In this document: piece after piece, positions 34,267-44,395 of the stretch | Layout of the letters: every line of letters starts with the position of its first letter | Position numbering within the stretch: position 1 is the first letter of the stretch | From: Candidatus Methylopumilus planktonicus | GTDB taxonomy: Bacteria; Pseudomonadota; Gammaproteobacteria; Burkholderiales; Methylophilaceae | DNA: 64,000 nucleotides | Reading direction: 5' to 3' | Assembly (NCBI RefSeq): GCF_000981505.1 | Contig: NZ_LN827929.1 | Span: 1,116,001 to 1,180,000, forward strand | The notes under the pieces: generated by a model | What the model saw: only the letters and a program-made list of their open reading frames with translations | Database searches by the model: none | What the model was told of the DNA's origin: nothing | Made by a program: the position numbers and the translations under genes

Positions 34267-37113
34267 CTAATGAATTTTTAATTCTTTAGATTTACCTGCA
34301 AATTCAATTTGCTCTTCACTAAAATGTTGGTATTGTTTTTGCCAATCAGATAATTGTGTCACTTTATTTACCTGCACAGCTGTCACTTTAAATTCAGGGC
34401 AGTTTGTTGCCCAATCTGAATTATCAGTCGTGATGACGTTAGCACCTGATTCAGGATGATGGAATGTAGTGTAAATCACGCCAGGTTGAACACGGTCTGT
34501 AATTTGAGCCCTTAATACAGTCTCGCCTGATCGACTCACAACACCAACCCAATCGCCTGATTTAATAGCTCTTTCTTCAGCATCATGTGGGTGAATTTCA
34601 ACTAAATCTTCTTCATGCCACGCTGTATTTTTTGTTCTTCTCGTCTGAGCACCTACATTATATTGAGAGAGTATTCTGCCCGTCGTTAGAATAAGTGGAT
34701 ATTTTGGTGTCACTTTTTCTGAAGTGGGCACATATTCAGTAATAATAAATTTACCTTTGCCGCGCACAAATTCATCAATATGCATTGTCGGTGTACCGAG
34801 AGGATGCTCATCATTACAAGGCCATTGAATACTTCCTAATTCATCTAACTTCTTATAACTCACACCGCTAAATGTCGGCGTGAGATTTGCAATCTCATCC
34901 ATGATGTCTGATGCGTGGCTATAGTCCATTTTGTAACCTAGCGCATTAGAAAGCATCTGTGTGATCTCCCAATCTTCATATCCATTCTTAGGGGACATTA
35001 CTTTTCTCACTCTAGAAATACGTCTTTCAGCATTTGTAAATGTGCCATTCTTTTCTAGGAATGAAGAGCCTGGTAAGAATACGTGCGCATACATCGCAGT
35101 TTCATTTAAAAATAAATCTTGCACAATGACACACTCCATCGACTCCAATGCATGTGTTACATGCTGCGTATTAGGATCTGATTGTGCGATGTCTTCGCCT
35201 TCACAATAGAGCGCTTTAAATTGTCCTTCGATCGCGACATCTAACATATTAGGAATTCTTAAACCGGGTTCATTTTGTAATTTAACATCCCAAGCTTTTT
35301 CAAATAGAGCCAAAGTCGCTTTATCAGATATATGTCGGTAACCTGGGAATTCATGAGGAAACGATCCCATGTCGCAAGCGCCTTGTACATTATTTTGTCC
35401 TCTTAAAGGGTTAACTCCTACACCCTCTCGGCCAATGTTACCTGTCAACATAGCAAGATTAGCAATGCCCATGACCATCGTTGAACCTTGGCTATGTTCA
35501 GTCACGCCTAATCCATAATAAATCGCAGCATTACCACCTTTAGCAAAAAGTTTTGCAGCAGCCCTTACATCTTTAGCATCCACACCAGTAAATTCACTCA
35601 TCGCTTCAGGTGAATTTTCAGGCTTAATAATAAAATCTTTCCATGCTTTAAATGCATCGTCTTCACAACGCGATTTAATGAAAGAATCATCCATGAGTTT
35701 TTCAGTGACAATCGTGTGAGCTAATGCATTCACGATAGCAACGTTGGAGCCAGGCTTAAGTTTTAAATGATAATCAGCTTTAATGTGAGGCGAGCTATCG
35801 ACAAGATCAATAGCGCGAGGATCAACAATGATAAGCTTGGCACCTTCTCTTAAGCGTCTTTTCATTTGTGATGCAAATACAGGATGGCCATCTGTTGGGT
35901 TAGCCCCAATAATCATAATCACATCCGAATGCATAACTGAATCAAAATTTTGCGTACCTGCAGACTCGCCAAGTGTTTGCTTAAGTCCGTAACCTGTAGG
36001 TGAATGGCATACACGTGCGCAAGTATCAATATTATTATTACCTAATGCTGCACGGACTAATTTTTGCACTACATAAACTTCTTCATTCGTACAACGTGAA
36101 GATGAGATAGCACCTACTGAATCACGTCCATATTTCTTTTGGATACGCTGCATTTCACTTGCTGCATAATTTATAGCTACATCCCATGTGACTTTTTCCC
36201 AAGGATCATGAATACTTTTACGAATCATAGGTGTCGTAATGCGATCTTTATGTGTCGCGTATCCCCAAGCAAATCTTCCCTTAACACACGAATGTCCATG
36301 ATTAGCACCGCCATCTTTATTGGGTGTCATACGAACTACTTCTTCGCCTTTCATTTCAGCATGAAATGAGCAGCCTACACCGCAGTATGCACAAGTTGTT
36401 GTGACGCTATGTTCTGGAACGCCTGCTTCGATAATCGTATTTTCAATAAGGGTTGCCGTTGGGCACGCTTGCACACATGCGCCGCATGAGACGCATTCTG
36501 AATCTTTAAAATCTTTATTACCGGCTGATACTTTGGAATCAAAACCTCGACCTTGAATGGTGAGGGCATAAGTACCTTGAACTTCTTCACATGCTCTAAC
36601 ACATCTTGAACATACAATGCATTTAGACGGATCAAAAGTAAAATATGGATTCGAAGTATCTTTTTCACTCTTTAAATGATTTTTACCTTCGTAGCCATAA
36701 CGTACATCTCTTAAACCGACAGCGCCAGCCATGTCTTGAAGTTCACAGTCACCATTTGTTGCACAAGTTAAACAATCCAAGGGATGGTCTGAAATATAGA
36801 GCTCCATAACACCGCGTCTAATATCAGCAAGTTTAGGCGTTTGTGTACGTACCCTAATACCTTCAGCAACAGGCGTAGTGCATGAGGCTGGATAACCGCG
36901 ACGACCTTCAATTTCGACCAAGCAAAGACGACATGAGCCAAAGGGTTCCAGGTTGTCTGTAGCACATAACTTAGGCACAGTGACCCCTGAAATAGAGGCT
37001 GCATGCATGATGGACGTCCCTTCAGGCACCGAGACAGATACGCCATCAATGGTTAACTGAATAGTCTTGTCTGAAGTTCTTTTGGGCGTTCCAAAATCTT
37101 TTACATCATCCAT
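34267..37113 (-). CDS. fdsA: NAD-dependent formate dehydrogenase alpha subunit
   Basis: Catalytic subunit that oxidises formate to CO2, with a bis-pterin molybdenum or tungsten site. The 948 residues hold an N-terminal [2Fe-2S] domain (Cys50, 61, 64, 78), a His-Cys3 [4Fe-4S] site (His110, Cys114, 117, 123), two ferredoxin-like clusters (Cys165-175 and 207-217) and the proximal [4Fe-4S] site (Cys241, 244, 248, 276). Cys369-His370 fit the metal ligand and adjacent catalytic histidine of true formate dehydrogenases. The enzyme uses cysteine, not selenocysteine. It completes a cytosolic FdsABG complex with the neighbouring genes. Confidence 0.97.
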   Translation of the reverse strand: MDDVKDFGTPKRTSDKTIQLTIDGVSVSVPEGTSIMHAASISGVTVPKLCATDNLEPFGSCRLCLVEIEGRRGYPASCTTPVAEGIRVRTQTPKLADIRRGVMELYISDHPLDCLTCATNGDCELQDMAGAVGLRDVRYGYEGKNHLKSEKDTSNPYFTFDPSKCIVCSRCVRACEEVQGTYALTIQGRGFDSKVSAGNKDFKDSECVSCGACVQACPTATLIENTIIEAGVPEHSVTTTCAYCGVGCSFHAEMKGEEVVRMTPNKDGGANHGHSCVKGRFAWGYATHKDRITTPMIRKSIHDPWEKVTWDVAINYAASEMQRIQKKYGRDSVGAISSSRCTNEEVYVVQKLVRAALGNNNIDTCARVCHSPTGYGLKQTLGESAGTQNFDSVMHSDVIMIIGANPTDGHPVFASQMKRRLREGAKLIIVDPRAIDLVDSSPHIKADYHLKLKPGSNVAIVNALAHTIVTEKLMDDSFIKSRCEDDAFKAWKDFIIKPENSPEAMSEFTGVDAKDVRAAAKLFAKGGNAAIYYGLGVTEHSQGSTMVMGIANLAMLTGNIGREGVGVNPLRGQNNVQGACDMGSFPHEFPGYRHISDKATLALFEKAWDVKLQNEPGLRIPNMLDVAIEGQFKALYCEGEDIAQSDPNTQHVTHALESMECVIVQDLFLNETAMYAHVFLPGSSFLEKNGTFTNAERRISRVRKVMSPKNGYEDWEITQMLSNALGYKMDYSHASDIMDEIANLTPTFSGVSYKKLDELGSIQWPCNDEHPLGTPTMHIDEFVRGKGKFIITEYVPTSEKVTPKYPLILTTGRILSQYNVGAQTRRTKNTAWHEEDLVEIHPHDAEERAIKSGDWVGVVSRSGETVLRAQITDRVQPGVIYTTFHHPESGANVITTDNSDWATNCPEFKVTAVQVNKVTQLSDWQKQYQHFSEEQIEFAGKSKELKIH

Positions 37114-37152
37114 ATATTGTCTCGAAATAAATCATTAAATCAACCTGTTAGT

Positions 37153-38706
37153 CTATGCCTTGGTCTGTTTTACATCAACCCCAAAGTCTTTAGGGAAATG
37201 ATTTAAAGCACTTAACACAGGGTAAGGCGTCATCCCGCCTAACCCACATAAAGAGCCATTAAACATCGTGTCTGAAAGGTCTCGAATTAATGTAGTATGT
37301 TTTTCAACATCTTTACCCGCGAGGATATGGTCCATCACTTCCACGCCACGAGTGGAACCTACGCGACAAGGGGTACATTTTCCGCAAGATTCAATTGCAC
37401 AAAAATCAAAGGCATAACGCGCCATCTTTGCCATATTGACTGTCTCGTCAAACGCCACAATACCGCCATGGCCTAAAATGGCCCAAATTTCAGAAAATTT
37501 TTCATAGTCGAGTGGCGTATCAAATTGAGACTCGGGCAAATAAGCGCCCAAAGGTCCGCCAACTTGCACTGCTTTAATTGGCTTGCCTGATAAAGACCCC
37601 CCACCAAAATCATATAAAAGTTCTCTTAAGGTGACACCAAAAGCTTTTTCAACAAGCCCTGTCCTTTTTAAATTACCGGCGAGCTGAATAGGAAGTGTGC
37701 CTCGAGATTTGCCCATACCAAAATCTTGGTAATACTTAGCACCCTTCGCCAAAATAATCGGAATAGTGGCTAATGAAATCACGTTATTGACTGCGGTAGG
37801 CTTACCGAATAAACCTTCGATTGCAGGGAGGGGTGGTTTAAATCTAACCAGTCCTCTTTTGCCTTCCAAACTTTCTAGCAGCGAAGTTTCTTCGCCACAA
37901 ATATATGCGCCTGCTGCTCGTCTGACTTCTAAATGAAATACATGGCCACTCTTTAAAATATCATCACCTAAATAACCTGCGCTTTTAGCTTTTTCTATAG
38001 CTTCATTTAAAGTTTTTAATGCGTGAGGATATTCAGAACGTAAATAGATATAACCTTGTGAAGCACCTACAGCGAGGCCTGCAATGATCATCCCTTCAAT
38101 GAGCACGAAAGGATCGCCTTCCATAATCATCCGATCTGAATAGGTTCCAGAATCACCTTCATCTGCATTACAGACAATATATTTTTGTGTCGCTTTGGTA
38201 TCTAAGACTGTTTTCCATTTAATACCCGTCGGAAAAGCAGCGCCACCTCGGCCTCGCAAACCAGAATCTGTCACTGTTTGAACAATCGCTTGTGGATCTA
38301 AATTCAGTGCATTTTTTAAACCTTCAAATCCGTCATGCTCAATGTATTGATCAATACTGGTGGGTTCAGTAATACCCATGCGTGCAAAAGTTAAGCGTTC
38401 TTGTTTTTTTAACCAATCGATTTCTGATACAAGACCTAATGCAAGAGGATGCTTACCACCTTTAATAAAATCTGCGTCAAATAATGATTTCACTTCATTT
38501 GGATTGATAGGGCCAAAACCTATGCGACCTTGAACTGTTTCTAATTCAACCAATGTTTCTAACCAAAATAATCCACGTGAACTATTTCGTACGATTTGAA
38601 TATCTAGTTTTCTAGCTTGGGCTTCTTTTGCTATCTCTGCTGCAACTTGATCTGCGCCAAGAGATAATGCTGCGGAATCTTTCGATACGAAAATTTTAAT
38701 GCTCAT
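37153..38706 (-). CDS. fdsB: NAD-dependent formate dehydrogenase beta subunit
   Basis: Diaphorase subunit that passes electrons from FdsA to NAD+. The 517 residues combine an N-terminal thioredoxin-like part with a NuoF-like core. GLRGRGGAAFPTG (about 149-161) binds FMN, GAYICGEETSLLES contributes to the NADH site, and CGKCTPCRVG near 430 ligates a [4Fe-4S] cluster. The start overlaps the fdsG stop as ATGA, so production is coupled. Confidence 0.97.
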   Translation of the reverse strand: MSIKIFVSKDSAALSLGADQVAAEIAKEAQARKLDIQIVRNSSRGLFWLETLVELETVQGRIGFGPINPNEVKSLFDADFIKGGKHPLALGLVSEIDWLKKQERLTFARMGITEPTSIDQYIEHDGFEGLKNALNLDPQAIVQTVTDSGLRGRGGAAFPTGIKWKTVLDTKATQKYIVCNADEGDSGTYSDRMIMEGDPFVLIEGMIIAGLAVGASQGYIYLRSEYPHALKTLNEAIEKAKSAGYLGDDILKSGHVFHLEVRRAAGAYICGEETSLLESLEGKRGLVRFKPPLPAIEGLFGKPTAVNNVISLATIPIILAKGAKYYQDFGMGKSRGTLPIQLAGNLKRTGLVEKAFGVTLRELLYDFGGGSLSGKPIKAVQVGGPLGAYLPESQFDTPLDYEKFSEIWAILGHGGIVAFDETVNMAKMARYAFDFCAIESCGKCTPCRVGSTRGVEVMDHILAGKDVEKHTTLIRDLSDTMFNGSLCGLGGMTPYPVLSALNHFPKDFGVDVKQTKA

Positions 38707-39188
38707 GATGCGCGCTTTAAATCTGAAATAAGTTGATCTATTTTTTTACTATCTACACGTCCATAAACCTCTTCATCGATCATCACTGAAGGAGAACATG
38801 CACAGTTCCCTAAACAATAAATGGGTTCTAAGGTAATTGCGCCATCAGATGTGGTTTCATGAAAATCAATGCCAAGATGCTTTTTAATATGTAATTCAAG
38901 GATCTCACTACCCATTGCCTGGCAAGATTCTGCGCGACAAACTTGCAGGATATGGCGGCCGGGTTTGTTCGATCTAAAATGATGGTAAAAAGTCACAACA
39001 CCATGGACTTCTGCAACTGACAAACTAAGTGCGCTGGAAATTAAAGGGTAGGCGATTTCTGGCACAAACCCTAGGTCGTCCTGGATAGAGTGTAAAAGAG
39101 GTAATAAGGCGCCAGGCATAGATTGATACTGCAAAATATGCTGATTAATGATTTTATAGTCCTGAGGATTTAAGACAAAGTCTTCCAA
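38703..39188 (-). CDS. fdsG: NAD-dependent formate dehydrogenase gamma subunit
   Basis: NuoE-like [2Fe-2S] subunit of the formate dehydrogenase. Four cysteines in CRAESCQAMG and CLGNCACSPSV bind the cluster. The start is uncertain. A TTG at 39224 gives 173 residues but lies about 8 bases from a likely transcription start. The TTG at 39188, chosen here (161 residues), has GGAG six bases upstream. Both are non-ATG. It is the first gene of the fds operon, divergent from the second molybdopterin enzyme. Confidence 0.92.
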   Translation of the reverse strand: MEDFVLNPQDYKIINQHILQYQSMPGALLPLLHSIQDDLGFVPEIAYPLISSALSLSVAEVHGVVTFYHHFRSNKPGRHILQVCRAESCQAMGSEILELHIKKHLGIDFHETTSDGAITLEPIYCLGNCACSPSVMIDEEVYGRVDSKKIDQLISDLKRAS

Positions 39189-39238
39189 AGATATCTCCAG
39201 ATTTTTCCTGAACGCTTGCTTCAATAGCTAAAACTAGT

Positions 39239-39244
39239 ATTATA
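39239..39244 (-). promoter_or_regulatory. -10 element of the fds operon
   Basis: Minus-strand TATAAT (39244-39239) lies about 50 bases before the preferred fdsG start. The -35 region is weak, which may mean activator dependence. Confidence 0.4.
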
Positions 39245-39296
39245 AATTACCAAGATGTTTTTCACTTAAGTAATTTCATGATTGAGGAGCTGAAAG

Positions 39297-41420
39297 ATGG
39301 AAACACAAAAAGAAAGCAAATATTTTCATGGGGGCTGTCCTCATGATTGTCCTGACACTTGCTCAATGGTTTATGAGGTACAAGACAGTAAACTCATAGG
39401 CGTCAAGGGCAATGTGGATCATCCAATGACGCGTGGCGGACTGTGTGTGAAGCTTCAAGATTATGAAAAACGTCACTACCATCCAGATCGCCTTCTATAC
39501 CCTATGAAACGAATTGGTCCAAAGGGAACAAAACAATTTCAAAGAATTTCCTGGGATGAAGCGCTTGATACCATAACTGATAAATGGCAATCCATTATCA
39601 AAGAATTTGGTTCGGAAGCTATTATGCCCAACAGCTACTTAGGCAATCAAGGTTTGGTGCATGGCATGAACGGAGGGGACTCTTTCTTTGCCCGATTAGG
39701 AGCAACTGTGACTGAAAGAACATTCTGTGGTGAGGGCTCGGCCACGGCTTGGTTGCTAACTCTTGGCCCCACTGCAGGGGTAGACCCAGAGAGCTTTATT
39801 CATTCTAAATTTATTATTATTTGGGCTTGTAATTCAGTAAGCACCAATATCCATCATTGGCATATTGTCAAAGAAGCGCAAAAAAAAGGCTCGAAGGTTG
39901 TAGTAATTGACGCTTATGCTTCAAGAACTGCTAAAGAAGCAGATTGGCATATCTGTCCTAAGCCCGGCACTGACGGTGCTTTGGCGATGGCAATGATGCA
40001 TGTCATTATTGAAGAAGGATTGGTTGATCAGGATTATGTAGATAAATACACAGTGGGCTTCCCTGAATTAGCAGAACTGGCAAAAAAAAGGAGCCCTGAG
40101 TGGGCAGAAGAAATCACAGGCGTCTTAGCGAATGATATTCGAAAATTAGCCAGAGAATATGCATCGACCCAACCATCCGCTATCAGAATTGGTGTAGCTC
40201 TTGAAAAAAGCTGGGGTGGCGGTCAGGCTATTAGGGCCGTTGCATCCCTTCCAGCTCTAACTGGAGCTTGGCGTCATGTCGGTGGAGGCATCCTTCAATT
40301 CCCAGTATGGGAACAGCCTTACAAATTTGATGTAATTTGCAGGCCTGACTTAATTCCTGAAGGAACACAGGTGGTTAATAATCTTCAGCTAGGACGCGTT
40401 TTAACAGGTGAGCAAAAACTCAAAGTGCCTATCAAGTCAATGATGTGTTGGAACACAAACCCTGTGACGCAATCAACAGAAAGCGAAAAAATATTAGAGG
40501 GCTTGAAGCGCGAAGATTTATTTCTTGTCTCTGCAGAGCATTTTATTTCTGATACTGCTGCCTATGCCGATATTCTTCTTCCCGCATCCATGGGGGCAGA
40601 ACAAGAAGATATCATTTTATCTTGGGGTCATTTATACCTCACCTACAATACAAAATGTATTGAGTCCCCAGGTGAAGCATTACCAAATTATGAAATTTTT
40701 AGACGTCTTGCTAAAAAATTTGGTTTTAAAGAAGAATGTTTTAAATGGTCTGACAGTGAATGTCTTGAACATTATATTGATTGGAATTCACCAGCCTGCA
40801 AGGGTATTGATTTAGACTATTTGAAAAAAAATGGTTATGCGAGAATTAATGTCGGAACAAAAGATAATCGAGCGCCTCATAAAGAAGGAAAATTTCCAAC
40901 ACCATCCGGTAAATGTGAATTTAGAATAGTTGGGGCTAAGAATTTTGTTGCTGGGCCGTTCAGACAAATGTACGAGGCTTTTCAGCCAGGCGATGATATT
41001 CCTGAATTACCTGATTATGTTCCCTCAAAAGAAACAGCATCAGCAAATCCTGCCTTAGCTAAAAAGTATCCATTAAATATTTTGGCGCCAAAAAGTCATG
41101 GCTTCATTAATTCGAGTTATGCCAATATTGAAAATAAACTTAAGGCTCAAGGAGAACAGTTTGTGATGATTCATCCACTGGATGCCGAAGAAAGAGGTAT
41201 TAAACATGGTGATCGAGCCAAAATCTTTAATGATCGAGGCTTTTTTGAAGCTGTATCGAAAGTAACGACTGACGTTAATAAAGGTATCGTAGTGACAACC
41301 TTAGGTTACTGGAGACAGTTAAATAATGGGGTTGTCAATTCAGTGAGTTCCAATGCTTTTGGTGACATGGGAAACTCACCAACTTCTCATGATTGTTTAG
41401 TCGAAGTTCAGTTGGCCTGA
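39297..41420 (+). CDS. Molybdopterin-dependent oxidoreductase, substrate unknown
   Basis: A 707-residue single-chain enzyme of the DMSO-reductase superfamily. The N-terminal [4Fe-4S] site is Cys14, 18, 22 and 50 (CPHDCPDTC...GGLC), and the rest follows the molybdopterin oxidoreductase and C-terminal dinucleotide-binding domains. Cys144 (TFCGEGSAT) is in the right place to bind molybdenum, but it lacks the adjacent histidine of classical formate dehydrogenases. There is no signal peptide and no partner subunit gene. It faces fds and is followed by moaA-mobA-moeA. An Fdh4-like accessory formate enzyme is possible but unproven. Confidence 0.8.
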   Translation: METQKESKYFHGGCPHDCPDTCSMVYEVQDSKLIGVKGNVDHPMTRGGLCVKLQDYEKRHYHPDRLLYPMKRIGPKGTKQFQRISWDEALDTITDKWQSIIKEFGSEAIMPNSYLGNQGLVHGMNGGDSFFARLGATVTERTFCGEGSATAWLLTLGPTAGVDPESFIHSKFIIIWACNSVSTNIHHWHIVKEAQKKGSKVVVIDAYASRTAKEADWHICPKPGTDGALAMAMMHVIIEEGLVDQDYVDKYTVGFPELAELAKKRSPEWAEEITGVLANDIRKLAREYASTQPSAIRIGVALEKSWGGGQAIRAVASLPALTGAWRHVGGGILQFPVWEQPYKFDVICRPDLIPEGTQVVNNLQLGRVLTGEQKLKVPIKSMMCWNTNPVTQSTESEKILEGLKREDLFLVSAEHFISDTAAYADILLPASMGAEQEDIILSWGHLYLTYNTKCIESPGEALPNYEIFRRLAKKFGFKEECFKWSDSECLEHYIDWNSPACKGIDLDYLKKNGYARINVGTKDNRAPHKEGKFPTPSGKCEFRIVGAKNFVAGPFRQMYEAFQPGDDIPELPDYVPSKETASANPALAKKYPLNILAPKSHGFINSSYANIENKLKAQGEQFVMIHPLDAEERGIKHGDRAKIFNDRGFFEAVSKVTTDVNKGIVVTTLGYWRQLNNGVVNSVSSNAFGDMGNSPTSHDCLVEVQLA

Positions 41421-41425
41421 TTAAA

Positions 41426-42436
41426 TTGTCGGCGCAGAATCCTCCTCCTCTTACATTAATAGATCAATTTAATCGAAAGATTAATTATCTTCGGTTATCC
41501 ATTACCGATCGATGCGATTTTCGATGTGTGTATTGTATGAGCGAAGATATGAAATTTTTGCCTCGCGATGAAGTTCTCTCACTAGAAGAGTCTGCAAGAA
41601 TTATAAGAATTTTCGCTTCTCTTGGCGTCACAAAAGTAAGGATCACGGGCGGAGAGCCCTTAGTTAGAAAAAATATTTCCTGGCTTTTTCATGAAATATC
41701 AACTATTCAACCTCTAAAAGAAATTGTCATAACAACTAATGGCAGTCAGCTAGCACAGCATGCGCATATGCTCAAAATGTCTCAGGTTAAACGTATCAAT
41801 ATTAGCCTTGATAGTCTTGACCCCGTTCTTTTCAAAAAAATCACACGCACGGGCGACTTAAATAAAGTGATGCTTGGTATCGATGAGGCTATCAAAGAAG
41901 GTTTTTCGAATCTCAAACTTAATACCGTTTTAATGAAAGGTATCAATGATCACGAAGCAATCGATTTAGTTAACTTTGCGTTACATAAAAAGATGGGTAT
42001 TTCTTTTATTGAAGAAATGCCTTTGGGTGATATTGACCATAAAAGAAAAGATACTTTCGTAAGCAATAACGAAGTCTTAAAAAAATTACAGGTTCATTTT
42101 AATTTAATCCCCACCACTTTCTCCTCTGGTGGCCCTGCTAAATATTGGCAAATTGCAAATCAATCCACTAAGATTGGTTTTATTTCTCCTCACAGCCATA
42201 ATTTTTGCGACACGTGTAATCGCGTTAGGGTTTCATCTAAAGGCGAATTATTTTTATGCTTAGGACAGGAAGAAAAGATTGAGCTCATGCCTCTTTTACG
42301 TCAGTATCCAGATGAAGACTGGCCTATTCAAAAAGCCATTATAGAAAGCATGACCATCAAACCAGAAGCACACGACTTTAATCTTGATACAACCAAACCT
42401 GCTGTAGTGCGATTTATGTCGCATACCGGAGGGTAA
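41426..42436 (+). CDS. moaA: GTP 3',8-cyclase MoaA
   Basis: Radical-SAM enzyme for the first step of molybdenum-cofactor synthesis. I use TTG at 41426, 5 bases after the previous stop, for 336 residues; another TTG at 41393 would overlap the upstream gene. CDFRCVYC (Cys30, 34, 37) binds the SAM cluster; a second [4Fe-4S] site is CDTCNRV with a later cysteine in LFLC. The protein ends in the functionally required Gly-Gly. The partner moaC is not in this window. Confidence 0.95.
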   Translation: MSAQNPPPLTLIDQFNRKINYLRLSITDRCDFRCVYCMSEDMKFLPRDEVLSLEESARIIRIFASLGVTKVRITGGEPLVRKNISWLFHEISTIQPLKEIVITTNGSQLAQHAHMLKMSQVKRINISLDSLDPVLFKKITRTGDLNKVMLGIDEAIKEGFSNLKLNTVLMKGINDHEAIDLVNFALHKKMGISFIEEMPLGDIDHKRKDTFVSNNEVLKKLQVHFNLIPTTFSSGGPAKYWQIANQSTKIGFISPHSHNFCDTCNRVRVSSKGELFLCLGQEEKIELMPLLRQYPDEDWPIQKAIIESMTIKPEAHDFNLDTTKPAVVRFMSHTGG

Positions 42437-42442
42437 ATTCAC

Positions 42443-43018
42443 GTGAATCACTCTGTCACTGTGGTCATTTTAGCCGGTGGCCAATCAAAACGTATGCAGG
42501 TTCAAAATAAAGCAACTGTTTTACTTGAAGGTAAACCTTTAATAACTCATGTCATTGATCGCATGAAGACTCAGGCAAAACATACCGTCATCAACACGCA
42601 TCGAAATCAAAAAGATTTTGAAATATTTCATTTACCTCTCATTGATGACATATTAGATATTCAGGAGGGTCCACTTTTGGGAATCTTAACCAGCCTTCAG
42701 GCAATCAAAACTGATTGGATACAATTTGTACCTTGCGATACGCCGAATCTGCCAAACGATCTCATTGCAATCTTAATGAAAGAAGTCGAAGCTGAAAAAA
42801 CTTTAGTTGCGGTGCCTGAAACTTCTGATGGCTTACAATCAACTTGTCTTTTATGTCACTCATCAACATTAAATAATCTTCAGATTTTTTTTAATCAAGG
42901 GGGTCGGAAAATTGAAGACTGGATTCGTCAGTTAGCTTTTTCAATTGTGCAGTTTAATGATGAGTCGCAATTTTTAAATGTAAATACTCAAGAAGAATTG
43001 AAAAAAGCATATTCATGA
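42443..43018 (+). CDS. mobA: Molybdenum cofactor guanylyltransferase
   Basis: Adds GMP to molybdopterin to make the bis-MGD form used by DMSO-reductase-family enzymes such as FdsA. The 191 residues begin with the nucleotide-binding VVILAGGQSKRM, followed by a lysine-containing NKATVLLEGKPL, and have FVPCDTPNLP as the metal-binding segment. The start is GTG after a GAGGG ribosome-binding site. The stop overlaps the moeA start by 4 bases. Confidence 0.92.
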   Translation: MNHSVTVVILAGGQSKRMQVQNKATVLLEGKPLITHVIDRMKTQAKHTVINTHRNQKDFEIFHLPLIDDILDIQEGPLLGILTSLQAIKTDWIQFVPCDTPNLPNDLIAILMKEVEAEKTLVAVPETSDGLQSTCLLCHSSTLNNLQIFFNQGGRKIEDWIRQLAFSIVQFNDESQFLNVNTQEELKKAYS

Positions 43019-44292
43019 AAAAAGATATTCATTTAAGTGATTTAATTTCGGACTCCAGCATGGTGGATGATTACGATCCTAATGCGATGTCTGTTGAAAA
43101 CACCAAAGCTTGGATTGCTAATTTTTTAAATCCGATCGATCAAAAAGAAACGATACATATTAAAGATGCGCTCAATCGTATAGTTGCTGAACCTATCATA
43201 GCAACAATGAATGTGCCTAATCATGACAATTCAGCAATGGATGGCTATGCCATAAATATAGATTTGCTTACCGATCATGGGCCCTTCAAACTCAAGGTTA
43301 CGGGCAAACTTTTTGCAGGGAACGCACTAGACGGAAATATAGAAGGAGCTGTGCGCATTATGACCGGAGCAACAATTCCCTCTGGATTAAATGCTGTCAT
43401 TCCTCAAGAGCATGTTGAACTCTATGAAGGCGTCATTACATTTAAAACAAAACCTCTTACAAATCAAAACATTCGCCGCACGGGTGAAGATATTAAAAGG
43501 GGGCAAACAGTATTTCAAAATGGCCGATCCCTAGAGCCTTGCGATTTAGGCCTACTTGCCTCGTTAGGTATAGATTCGATTAAAGTTTACCGAAAAATTA
43601 AAGTAGCTTTTTTTTCTACGGGCGACGAAATTATTTCACTCGGCAAATCTTTACTCCCTGGCCAAGTGTATGACAGCAATCGCTATAGCCTCATTGGTTT
43701 ATTAAAACGTCTTGATGTAAACATGCTCGATCTTGGGGTTATCCCTGACGATAAAAAAGCTATTGAAGATACATTGCTCAAGGCCAGCAATATCGCTGAT
43801 ATTGTAGTTACCACAGGAGGTGTTTCTGTGGGTGAAGCTGACTACATGAAAGACATCTTAAAAAAAATAGGTGAAATTTTATTTTGGAAAATCTCCATGA
43901 AGCCAGGCAAGCCGCTAGCTTATGGAAAAATTGGTCAGTGCCATTATTTTGGGCTTCCGGGAAATCCTGTATCGACGATGGTTACTTTTTATCAATTTGT
44001 AAGAGAGGCTATTCTGACTTTATCTGGCCAAACTCCCATCCCTAAAATACCACTCATTAAAGCAAAGCTTCTAGGGCCCATTAAAAAAATTCCCGGTCGA
44101 ACAGAATTTCAAAGAGGCGTTTATGAGCAAGATGATCAAGGTACATTTAAAGTAAATCCTTTAAAAGATCAAGGGTCAGGTATTTTAAGATCCATGAGCG
44201 AAGCTAATTGCTTTATTTTACTTCACGAAGATCTCGCTCATTTAGAAAAAGATATGTGGGTCGATATTCAATTATTTGATAGTCTCTTTTAA
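43015..44292 (+). CDS. moeA: Molybdopterin molybdenumtransferase MoeA
   Basis: Inserts molybdenum into molybdopterin. The 425 residues contain an N-terminal extension of about 45 residues with DYDPNAMSVENTK, a form common in betaproteobacteria. The active-site region is PNHDNSAMDGYA, followed by MTGATIPSG, GDEII, TTGGVSVGEADYMKD and the GLPGNPVST motif. It is translationally coupled to mobA and closes the cofactor unit. Confidence 0.95.
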   Translation: MKKDIHLSDLISDSSMVDDYDPNAMSVENTKAWIANFLNPIDQKETIHIKDALNRIVAEPIIATMNVPNHDNSAMDGYAINIDLLTDHGPFKLKVTGKLFAGNALDGNIEGAVRIMTGATIPSGLNAVIPQEHVELYEGVITFKTKPLTNQNIRRTGEDIKRGQTVFQNGRSLEPCDLGLLASLGIDSIKVYRKIKVAFFSTGDEIISLGKSLLPGQVYDSNRYSLIGLLKRLDVNMLDLGVIPDDKKAIEDTLLKASNIADIVVTTGGVSVGEADYMKDILKKIGEILFWKISMKPGKPLAYGKIGQCHYFGLPGNPVSTMVTFYQFVREAILTLSGQTPIPKIPLIKAKLLGPIKKIPGRTEFQRGVYEQDDQGTFKVNPLKDQGSGILRSMSEANCFILLHEDLAHLEKDMWVDIQLFDSLF

Positions 44293-44395
44293 GTTTTTAT
44301 CACTGCAATTTTATTCACACGAAAGTTCCTTAAACGTTTAAATATTTTTCTAAAATCCCATCACTTTTTTATTAAAAATCGCTTAATATAGGTAC

